From Carex sylvatica (taxonomy: Eukaryota; Streptophyta; Magnoliopsida; Poales; Cyperaceae): a stretch of 64,000 nt of DNA. The notes beneath the pieces are model-generated. The model was given only the letters and a program-made list of their open reading frames with translations, searched no databases and was not told the origin of the DNA. The number at the start of each line of letters is the position of its first letter. Positions within the stretch are counted from its first letter, which is position 1. The translations under genes and the position numbers were made by a program. Of this stretch, positions 48,001 through 57,869 are shown in pieces. The stretch spans positions 124,001 to 188,000 of the forward strand of contig CAXKVR010000040.1 in the NCBI GenBank assembly GCA_964058845.1. The letters are read 5' to 3'.

Positions 48001-51000
48001 AAGTCTAGCCGGTACTGTAAATATGGCTCGTCAAGAGGGATCCCCGACTGGATCATCCTGGCCGTCATACAGTCATCGTCTATGCCCTTGTTGTTCAATG
48101 CAACTGGCATTTGCTTAACAAATGGTTATGAAACAGTTTCACCAAGTAAAACTGTGTGTGTGTGTGTGTGTCCATTTTTCCTTTATGTACTGATCTATGT
48201 CTGCTAAAACATTCAGTTGATGGGGTGTTCATGTTAATTTCTGGTTTATCAAAGACAGTTCAAGCTTGATTTTACAGATGAAGTTCTGATCAACCCTAAA
48301 TAGAGTTAAATTTAGATCAATTGCGCGATTTGTTACATTTGGGTGAATAGAACTTAATTGCATAATTGCTTAAATGAACAGGATTTACCTTGAGAAGCAG
48401 CACATCCGTCATAACGGGAACACTCGGCTTCTGCAAGTGCAGTTGATAGGAGACCCAAGAAGAACTCTGCTGGAACCCCTCCATAGTGAAGAAGTGCAAT
48501 CAAGTATCTTGACAGGTGTACTTTCTTTGGACGGGTGCTAAAATAGTATAACAAGTCAAAAGATGGTAAACTGTAAAATTAAGACAATATAATTGCTTAG
48601 TCCATTTGTTCTTATTCAGTACCTGGTGTTGACGACTTCCAAAGAGTTGAATGGTTGAACAATACCACACATTGAAGGATCTGGCTTCACTTTGATCATG
48701 GAAGGGCGAACTTGAATGGTTTTATTTGGCAGCTATATATAAGACAGAAGATAAATGAACTTGTAAACAAAAGATATCGTCAACGATATCCTCCACTTTA
48801 ATAGATAACAGCAGTATCTTTATAATGGCAATTCAATATCCAAAATAAGTACAAGGTGTTGTATGGTTCACACTAATCAAGTGGTTCTGTGACGTGTATA
48901 TTATACCATTAACGTGTCAACCAAAACAAAATGTTCTCCAAAGGAACTTTTCACACATATAATTCTTCTTCTCTAGGTCTCATGTGGTTTATGTTCAAAA
49001 GCAAATGATGGAAGTAAAATGTGTCATTCAAGCATTAATAATTGTTATCACAAAAATCACCCTCAAAGATGCATCCTTAACATATTCAAGAAGAATAACG
49101 CTACAAAAATACAAAGAACTAATCCCAGAATGAAAAATATATTTTTTTAATACTGACTGGTAATCCATAATACCTAAGTTCTTACAAACATGAAAAAAGT
49201 CCCAACCACTAAAATTCCAGCAGGCAAAATCCTGAAATATCATTCATTACAATAAATACAAACTGAACTTACCAGCCTGTTTACGAGAAGTGTTCCCTTC
49301 GCACACAATCCGTTGTAGAATAGCCGAACTTGCATCAGAAGAGGCTAGTTTAGGAAACCAAGGTGAACAAGACAAATTTTACTTCTACAGAAAATCCAAA
49401 GACAACTTAACTTCTATAAATAAAGTAATGAATTATTGCATACCGGTCCATCATTATCATAAATATTTTGTCTTTTTGCACTAGCAGGACTCAGGCCATC
49501 TCTCCCAGCCTGAAGAAATTAGAAAAAGAAATTGTAATGAGATACATGAAGTACTTTCATGGTTTAACTATGATAAACATATAAATTGAGGTACATGTCA
49601 GCATGGTACTGTCGAACATCATAATTTCTAGGGCCAATTTCTCCAAGAACCGAAAGCTCCTAAATAGCCTCAAAAAATTTCATATTATGCAATGCAAATA
49701 GAAAAATATAATGAACCTGAATGTTCCCTTTAGACACATAAATTGGACACTGCAGAGCAAGGTCTTCAGAAATAAAACCGGTTCCATCTGTATGAATTCC
49801 TTTCAATTCAGTGCTTCCATCCTACAAAAATTGCACCTAAATCAAGTAAAATTTGTACTAACAAATAATATAATTTCCTGATTTTCCTTTTAGGGCTGGT
49901 AGGAAAGAATCTTTTGCATGATCTGAACCTTATACAAGTAACAAATTTTTGGAAAGGAGCAAGTTCATTTGTATCTCTTAGAAGTCAAGACCACAGAATA
50001 TCATAATGCCTAGTGAAACAAACAATATCATGCATACACCTTCTACAGATAGCAAACTTGACATTTAACCATACAAACATCAAATACCATTACAGCACTG
50101 CCAATTTATGAGAAAAAAAAAAGCAGTTCAACACCTTCCTAGGAATTGGGATAAAACCATATGTTTAGTACGTCCATAATGGTTAGTTGAGCTACTGCCA
50201 CAATATTTGATGCTTAGTAGAAGGACGTATAAAATTATGCAAAAAAAATAAAAAAGTGTAAAATCACAGGCTTTACCTTACAGTGGATGTCTCGAATAGT
50301 TTCTACCCTCAACTCAGGATCGGATAAATCAATGTCGAGCTTAAGTGTCTTTGACAAAACTAAAGAAAGCCTGCATGTTAATGATTTGTAATCATACATA
50401 CAATTCCTTCGATAAGAAATCCTTTCATAATTCAGTCTTAGAGAAAATGAAGATGTCAAATTCAAATGACTCGTCAGTCTGGAAAATTTATATAAGAGTG
50501 CCAAAAAAAATAGAGTTAACTACTACCTAGAGATGTATTTTGCTAAGCTGGGGACAGTATGTATATGCATTAAGTGTAGGCGTATTTGGTTGACGGTCTT
50601 TCCATACAGAAAATCATTATTTTGGTCCCCGTCCCAGCCCGTTGAAGTACACACAAAGTAGCACTTGACAGAGGACTTTGTACCGCTTTTCTTCTTCTCC
50701 TCCTTTCCACCATCTTTGTACACTGCATATACAAATGGTGCAAAGAGTAAAGGAAAGACCAAATATTACTACAGATCTGATTAAATGTACACAAGTATGA
50801 CGAAAGTATTCCAGTTGTTACTAGTGGATGTAAAGATTTGGAGGCCCCTCCCCTTCTTCTTTTTCTAAGGTTACCCTGGATCAGTGATCAAGTTTCCATT
50901 TGGTACCAATCAGGTACCAGTGACTATATAACACCAGTCCATGCATACATAATATTTATCCAAACACCGTGCAAACTAAAATCCAGAAATACCAATAGAG

Positions 51001-53748
51001 ACAAAATATTGACTTCTAAAACCCAGCCAATATGAAAATAAAACCATCTCAAATCAGTACATGGACCAGTAATCAGTGCATATGATAACATACTCAAAAA
51101 CTGATACCGTCGCAAGCCGAGTTCAATGCCCTGTTCTGCAACTCTATGATACACATCGCAATAGTAATCATAAAAGTCAGAATCTGTATTTTTCCCCTGG
51201 CTAACTTCTTCGAATTTCACTTGAAGAATATTTTCATCGCCAAGAACACGTTGTAGGTGTGTCTTTGTAAACTCAAGGAAAGGACCCTGCATATTTACAG
51301 ATAATTAACAATTATGCAAAAGTTGAAGCACTAGTGGTGTGCTCAGGTGCACATAAATTAAAGAGAATTATTTATCAGCATTCTAGATTTAGAATTCCTT
51401 GTTATGTTCCTCAACAATAATACAAGTATCTTTTTAAAGTAGTAAGAACCTTGTATATAGCATTTCCTTGAAGATCGACATAGCAGTGGTAGACATGTGT
51501 TTTATCCAAGTCCCAGTCCAAAATCTGTATATAAAGACAACAAATTAGTTCCTTGATGTAATATTAATAAAAATCAACCAGCAAGCAATGCAAAAAGAAC
51601 AGGTAGATTAAATTTTCATGTAACATGTAGTGTAAAATTTATTTCTGGTCTATAGGTGCCATACAGGTAGCGGTCAAAGCCGGTGCGAGCACAAAGTGAA
51701 AAGACCATAACCTTTCTTCTGTCAGATGGCTTAATATTCTCCATCCCAAATTCTTTCCATATTTGAAGCTCAAATGCTTCCATCGTCATGCAAGTAAGAT
51801 TCCTTAACAATTCCATTGAAACCGTCTCCTCTAATTTAGCCCTAAATTCATCACCATTGAGAAATAAATATCAATAAAAGATTCAAAATAATTGATCAAC
51901 ATAGAAAACCAAAAGGGTATCCTCTTATGGAATAATTCAGTAATTGAAACAGGCTAGGCCAGCAACTAGAGCTCATATCTGAACCAACTGTTGAATTTGA
52001 AGGCAGAGAACCATGCCTGGATCAGTGTGTGAAAACATCACGGCCAGTATTGGACCTCATAGCTACTGGTACTGGACTGCCAGGATGGAACAGGCTAGGC
52101 CAGCAACTAGAGCTCATATCTGAACCAACTGTTGATTTTGAAGGCAGAGAACCTTGCCTAGATCAGTGTGTGAAAACATCACTGCCAATATTGGACCTCA
52201 TAGCTACTGGTACTGGACTGCCAGGATGGACACTGGACCCTAATACAAGTATCAGTACAGAAACATAAACACAATTAAAAAAATTGAAAAAATAAACGAA
52301 CTTGAACTCAAAAACCATAGCAAAATAGATACCGTAATTGCAATACCTCTCTTACAGAAGTAATAAAAAAGAACAAAAAAAAGGGAAAACATATCAACCT
52401 CCCAAGGTAACTCAAGATCAGAAATCTCTTCCTGAATTCGAAATCCCCCAGAGTCTTCATCTGAGGGCTTATTACTCTCTGACATAAATGCCTCGCTCTT
52501 TGAGGTATTGAGCTATGACAATGGTTATCATAATTCTGTAGCCTGGCTTGATCCATCTCCATATCGAGTCTTCTATGAACCATGTTGTCATTTCCCATGC
52601 TGTTGGCTCCGGAATGCGACAATTGTTTTGGCACTACTGTCGGAGGTGAATTTACAATTCTGCCCGGAGTAATCATCTCTTGATCAGACAGGATGGACTC
52701 CCGCTCCACCTTTTCCCATCCAACGGAGCTCGTGTCTGAATCATCTGTTCAGAGATCAGATCAGAAGAAAGTAAATAATGTTAAATTGGTGGCCCGATTT
52801 CTTTGGAAGGACAGGTGGGTTCCACAAGTCAGTGTCCTTTCCATTTTGCTAGATATAATAATACATCTCTGATTGTCTCATAAAAAAATAATATATACAT
52901 GTCTCATTGTGTGATATCTCCTTGACAGACCTAAATGAAGGTTCAAATTGCCCCTCTTCAGAGCTGCCTTTTATAAGAATGTAATTTTTTTTTTTTCACA
53001 CTTATTAGGTAGCTGGTGTATCACAGTTTTTGGCAACTCAATATGTAATGTTTTCATGTATAATCCTTGTAAACATACTTCGTTGTAATATATGCCTACG
53101 GGCGCTTTTCACCAAAAAAAAAAAAAAAAAGTTTCAAATTTATTTGGTTAATATATTCTGAGACATGCAAAATATAATTTTTTATTGGCAAAAGAATTAT
53201 TAAATTAACCTTCGTAGAAAATCAACAAATTAAAAAATGAAAACAATTATTAAATTAGTCGCTTGGTATAAACTATAAACATCTGCAAAGGCCAAGATCC
53301 CAGTACTACATCCGTGTGGAAAAAAAAAAACACATTACCGTCCGTGTGAACATATCTTTACTGTCCGACAGGAAAAAAACACTTTATCTAAAAAAAAGTC
53401 ACCTCTGTCAGATGGTCCCGACAAACAGCCACTCTGCTTGGTGAATACACCCTCCGCGTTGTGCGCCATTGCAATCGGGGACTGGGATTTCTTTGCCAAG
53501 AACATTATAAACCCTGAAAAATTGTACACTGTACTACTCGAAGCAATCACACCTAAAATTCTCAAGGACTCAGATTCGCCTAATCGGTCGAGCTCTTGCC
53601 GAGCGAGGTGGTCAAGCGGAGTCACCGATTTCTCCGCACATATTCTAGCGATCATACACTCGACTAGGTCAGGAAGTGCTACATGGCGGTGTCTCGATGT
53701 TGGCGAGAAGGGAGAAGTCCCGCAAAAAGGATGTGGTGGAGGCACCAT
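45069..53748 (-). CDS. RDR3/4/5-like: RNA-dependent RNA polymerase, RDR-gamma class (RDR3/4/5-like), copy B
   Basis: Nineteen exons, high to low: 53748-53403, 52744-52399, 51841-51712, 51524-51450, 51286-51094, 50722-50527, 50370-50277, 49821-49717, 49509-49444, 49344-49273, 48732-48623, 48537-48389, 48103-47878, 47657-47432, 47285-47131, 46710-46560, 46241-46091, 45667-45501, 45317-45069. The phases match copy A and give 1068 residues. Differences in length are +3 codons in exon 1, +1 in exon 17 and +2 in exon 19. The DFDGD active site is intact (about 765-769), as are DGTGFISEDLALQCP and AADCWLVYMDRLLTPG. I chose the MVPPPHPF start by homology; the frame is open back to an ATG at 53811. Intron 18 uses a GC donor. 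Intron 2 has a 141 bp tandem duplication and intron 1 a retroposon tail. It is probably functional; divergence from copy A is modest. Confidence 0.93.
45500..45501 (-). other. GC-AG intron donor in RDR-B (intron 18)
   Basis: AAG/GCAAGT at the end of exon 18, identical to the RDR-A site. The acceptor is TTGTGCAG before exon 19. Confidence 0.8.
48153..48171. repeat. TG dinucleotide run in RDR-B intron 12
   Basis: A short (TG)n microsatellite, also present but shorter in RDR-A intron 12 at 31247-31262. Confidence 0.9.
51948..52230. repeat. 141 bp tandem duplication in RDR-B intron 2
   Basis: The unit starting CAGGCTAGGCCAGCAACTAG begins at 51950 and again at 52091. RDR-A has one copy at about 35150-35290. 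The units differ at a few positions. Confidence 0.92.
52950..53131 (+). mobile_element. Retroposon tail with poly(A) in RDR-B intron 1
   Basis: About 180 bp ending in 17 A residues is flanked by near-duplicates GTTCAAATT (52941) and TTTCAAATT (53132). RDR-A intron 1 lacks it at about 36001. The sequence before the A-run (TACGGGCGCTTTTCACC) looks like a LINE or SINE 3' end. Confidence 0.75.
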
Positions 53749-53969
53749 CGGTGAAATTAAGGTTGAAGTAGAGAGAGGGGGGTAGGGGGAGAGACTACAA
53801 TTGGAATTCAAAAATAAATTTCAAAGAATAAAGAGAGAGACTAGAGTACTAGACCAACGGCTAAAACACTGATAAAAGGCTATGATGATGGGACTGAATG
53901 GTACTGGTAAGGAAAAATATATATATATATATTTTTTGTTACTGCAGGGAATCCAAAGAAATCAGGAAA

Positions 53970-54295
53970 GGAAAAGATTTGTTTCCGTAATTGATAGCTT
54001 AACAGGAAAGGAAAAGATTCTCAAGTTTTACTGCAATTAGCAATTGCTGGGACTGGGACGAAGGCTGGAGAGGTAAATATTTTAACAGAGAAGTTTGGCT
54101 TCACGCAGCGCACAAACCATATGCAGCGCTTTATTATTGTATAGTTCGTGCGCTGCAAGAAGCGAAAACTACTCTGTTAAAATATTTACCCCGTAGAGAC
54201 GTTAAAGGAGGTTAGTTGCCATGATTGTACGTGCCCATCTTAACTGTAACAATTATTTTATTGATAATTCAAACCTTTATGTTTCAAATAAAACT
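53970..54295. repeat. RDR upstream region, copy U3
   Basis: Upstream sequence of RDR-B matching U1 and U2, interrupted by the MITE at 54072-54190. It holds the RDR-B promoter region; I could not define promoter elements. Confidence 0.75.
54072..54190. mobile_element. 119 bp hAT-like MITE (family GGGTAAA, copy 3) upstream of RDR-B
   Basis: GGTAAATATTTTAACAGAG and CTCTGTTAAAATATTTACC are near-perfect inverted ends. The inner CAGCGC/GCGCTG arms match copies 1 and 2. The flanks CTGGAGAG and CCGTAGAG are only 6 of 8 alike. U2 shows the uninterrupted site. Confidence 0.8.
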
Positions 54296-54309
54296 ACTGG
54301 TGTTACGCG

Positions 54310-54670
54310 TAGCATAGAGAACCTCTGTTGAAGGTCAACGGCTTAATATTTGAGTTTTAAAATTCTAACAGTCAATTCAAATCATTTAACATGATCTTCA
54401 TATAAATATGCATTTACAAACTAAATTTTATATTTTTCAGATTTTTTTTACTATTTTTTTAGATAGGTAGAATATCATTTGATCTAAAAATTATTGAATT
54501 TTCAAATCAAGTGATATTTTACCTATCTAAAAAAATAATAAAAATATAAAATTTGGTTTGCAAGTATATATTCATATGGAGATTATGCTGAACGGTTCGG
54601 ATCGACTGTTAGGATTTTGAAAACTTAAATATTGAGCTGTTGCACGAAGACCCTCTATGCTACGCGTAGC
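54310..54670. mobile_element. Foldback MITE (family 'TACTATTTATTAAG', copy 4)
   Basis: The ends TTACGCGTAGCATAGAG and its inverse near CTCTATGCTACGCGTAGCAT enclose arms with AACAGTCAATTCAAATC facing CGGATCGACTGTT and a core TTTTAGATAGGTAGAATATC facing its inverse. Confidence 0.78.
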
Positions 54671-55214
54671 ATATTAGCATTTTCTAAACTATAAAGTATA
54701 TGAATAGGTGGTTTGATTTTATTTTATTGCATTTTGTTTAAGGTCAATTCAATGTGAGAACATTTTGATGAAATTGGTCGGACATTTTGCTAAAAACATG
54801 TTAAATATCTTTTAAATTATTTAACATGTGTGTTATAGATTCTGGTAAATGCGTTATTTCTCACATATGATGATTTGATATAAGAACTAATATATACAGC
54901 ATACTATATATGAATTGAACGTGTAAAGGTCACTGATTCTCATAAAAACATTGTTGTGTCTTTTCTATTTGAATTCATGTGACATGTGAGATTCTAAATT
55001 TTAGCGCACTTTTTGTTCGGTAGTTCATGGGAACATAATTTTGTGGAATGAAATTTCACGATTTCGAGTTCTTTCAGACTAGTTGGAATCTAGGTCGGAA
55101 AACTTTTTTAAATAAATGTAGAATTTTAGTTTGGCTGAGCTGTTGTTGATAGCATAAGATATCTATTGTTATTGTTTTGAAAATTTATTAGATTGATTTT
55201 AAATGAGAATTAAA
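54671..55214. other. AT-rich intergenic DNA, nothing recognised
   Basis: No gene or complete repeat was identified. Confidence 0.55.
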
Positions 55215-55625
55215 ATTAAAGTAAAACTAGAGTGTTCTTAAATTCATAAAGTTTTTTTTGAACTTAACTCTAAAATCTATGGAATTGATTTTAAATGACG
55301 AATTCGAACTGTTAAAATTCATTTACCTTACGAATGATGCGTTTACATACAAAAAATTTAAACTTTCGAATTAATTTAGTATAAAGTTAAGCAGTCAAAA
55401 TTTAAAGGCTTGTAAATTAATTTTAATGCATTCATTTTTTGAATTATTTTTTACCACTTGACTCTGTACATAATTAATTCAAAATTTTGAAATTTTTGTA
55501 TATGGACGCATCACTCGTAAAATAGATTTCAAGTGTTTAGATTCATCATTTAAAGTTAATCTGATAAATTTTAGAGTTGAATTCACAAAGAAACTTAATA
55601 AATTTAGGAACACCTTAATTCTACT
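55215..55625. mobile_element. Foldback MITE (family 'ATGCGTTTACAT', copy 3)
   Basis: The best preserved copy. The left arm runs from AGAGTGTTCTTAAATTCATA through CTTACGAATGATGCGTTTAC; the right arm has GGACGCATCACTCGTAAAAT through AATTTAGGAACACCTTAATT as the inverse. Confidence 0.78.
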
Positions 55626-55994
55626 CATCAAAATTGATATATTTCATCGTTGATGTATTTACATGTCAAATTTTTAAATTTTCAAATTAGCTTTCTCTTT
55701 CAAAAATAAAAAACTCAAAAATACAAATACGAAAGTTAGCTTTCTCTTTCAAGAATGAAGTCCCGCCCTTTTAAAAAAATAAAAATAAAGTTTGAATCAT
55801 CGTAGAAATTATTATAGATATATATATTATTTTATTTAGTTCTTATTATTTTTTTATGTTGAAAATTATTATTGTATAAATCTATAATCTAAATATAACA
55901 GAACTTGACGAAAAAAATTCATTACAAATATTTAAAACATATTAAAAACATAAAATGAAATCGTTCGGACGCATCGCTCTGATGCTCCTTCAAC

Positions 55995-57858
55995 GGACAT
56001 TTTTATTAAAACTCTAAAAAAAATAGTTTTTACAAAAGTGTCCACGTATTTTTTTTTGTTTAAAACTATCCAGGCCGTCTGGATTCTGGACGGTCCATAA
56101 TCAAAATAGACCGCCTGCATATGGGGCGGTCCACTATGCTTTTTTTTTCATCTTCTCATCCAATAACTCCTTTTAAATAGGATTTGAACGGTTGTAAAAA
56201 AAGAGATGGCAACACAACCATATGCCACGTGGCCTTAGTGCCACGTTTGTTGATTTTGTTTTGTTTTTTACTTTAGTATTTTTATATGTTTCATCTCCTA
56301 ATATACAAAATTTATAAAGAAGTCTAAAAAAATAACAATAATTTAAATTATGGGATGTTACAAATTCTCCTCCTTCAAAAAAATTTTGTCCTCAAAATTC
56401 AAATGAATGATATTTGTGTCGAAAGAAACATATAAACGATGATCAAATTCAATTTATCATATACAGATTAATCGGTGAAAATAATCCACTAGAATCAAAA
56501 TAATTTGGATAAACATTATAAAATCAATACCATTCAAATTAAATAATTTATATAAATCATATGATTTAAATAAATAAAATAAAACTTCAAAAATAATAAA
56601 ATCATTACCAGTCCGACTAAGTCTGGTTACTTGATAGCGATCAATTCAGAAACCCAATTCGAACTGCAACTACTGTTCAGAATCAATGCAACGTAGTCGG
56701 AATTCCAATCGGACAAAAATCAATATCATATTTTTTTTTATCAAAGTATTTTGATTTCATATCATTACCAGTCCGACTAAGTCTGGTTACTTGATAGCGA
56801 TCAATTCAGAAACCCAATTCGAACTGCAACTACTGTTCAGAATCAACGCAACGTAGTCGGAATTCCAATCGGACAAAAATCAATATCATATTTTTTTTTT
56901 ATCAAAGTATTTTGATTTCATATCATTACCAGTCCGACTAAGTCTGGTTACTTGATAGCGATCAATTCAGAAACCCAATTCGAACTGCAACTACTGTTCA
57001 GAATCAACGCAACGTAGTCGGAATTCCAATCGGACAAAAATCAATATCATATTTTTTTTTATCAAAGTATTTTGATTTCATATCATTACCAGTCCGACTA
57101 AGTCTGGTTACTTGATAGCGATCAATTCAGAAACCCAATTCGAACTGCAACTACTGTTCAGAATCAACGCAACGTAGTCGGAATTCCAATCGGACAAAAA
57201 TCAATATCATATTTTTCTTTATCAAAGTATTTTGATTTCATATTTCTCTCTTTCATTATTTTTGAAGTTTTATTTTATTTATTTAAATCATATGATTTAT
57301 ATAAAGTATTTAATTTGAATGGTATTGATTTTATAATGCTTATCCAAATTATTTTGATTCTAGTGGATTATTTTCACCGATTAATCTGTATATGATAAAT
57401 TGAATTTGATCATCGTTTATTATGTTTCTTTCGACACAAATATCATTCATTTGAATTTTGAGGACAAATTTTTTTTGAAGGAGGAGAATTTGTAACATTC
57501 TATAAATTAAATTATTGTTATTTTTTTAGATTTCTTTATAAATTTTGTACATTGGAAGGTGAAACATATAAAAATACTAAAGTAAAAAAACAAAACAAAA
57601 CCAACAATCGTGGCACTAAGGCCACGTGGCACATGGTTGTGTTGCCATCTCTTTTTTTACCACTGTTTAAATTCTATTTAAAAGGAGTTATTGGATGAGA
57701 AGATGAAAAAAAAAAAGACATAGTAGACCGCCCGCGGGCGGGCTGCTTCGATTATGGACCGCTCAGAATTCAGGCGGTCTGGGTAGTTTTAAAAAAAAAA
57801 CAAAATATGTGGACATTTTTATAAATTTTTTTTTTTTAGAATTTTAATAAAAATGTCC
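55995..57858. mobile_element. 1.86 kb foldback MULE-like element with internal tandem repeats
   Basis: The perfect direct repeat GCTCCTTCAAC flanks it (55984-55994 and 57859-57869). The ends GGACATTTTTATTAAAA and TTTTAATAAAAATGTCC are perfect inverted repeats that extend, with few mismatches, into arms of about 600 bp (55995-56600 and 57245-57858). Between them are four 160 bp tandem units. No transposase frame is present. A 9-11 bp target duplication with long terminal repeats fits a Mutator-like element. Each arm contains what looks like a Ty3/gypsy 3' end. Confidence 0.88.
56607..57245. repeat. Four near-identical 160 bp tandem repeats inside the foldback element
   Basis: Units start ACCAGTCCGACTAAGTCTGG at 56607, 56767, 56928 and 57088. 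I see only a T/C change (AATCAATGCAACG or AATCAACGCAACG) and small changes in a T-run. Each unit contains the inverted pair TCCGACTA/TAGTCGGA. Confidence 0.95.
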
Positions 57859-57869
57859 GCTCCTTCAAC

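Larger units (their letters stand above)
38365..54295. repeat. Segmental duplication unit B (RDR-B with its flanks)
   Basis: Aligns with unit A over the 3' flank, the RDR gene and the upstream region. It starts with an extra copy of the upstream region (38385-38690) joined directly to 3' flank sequence at about GACTGTCGACC. Unit-specific insertions are a MITE (39414), hAT (40732), solo LTR (42220), LINE (44062), a retroposon tail (52950) and a MITE (54072). Confidence 0.88.

Noticed and set aside
52029..52268. 79-codon frame in RDR-B intron 2 as a gene
   Set aside because: It is created by the tandem duplication of an intron segment. It is noted as a low-interest finding only.
56607..57245. 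Regular direct repeats that could suggest a CRISPR-like array
   Set aside because: The units are 160 bp, directly abutting and without unique spacers, inside a plant foldback transposon. They are tandem repeats.
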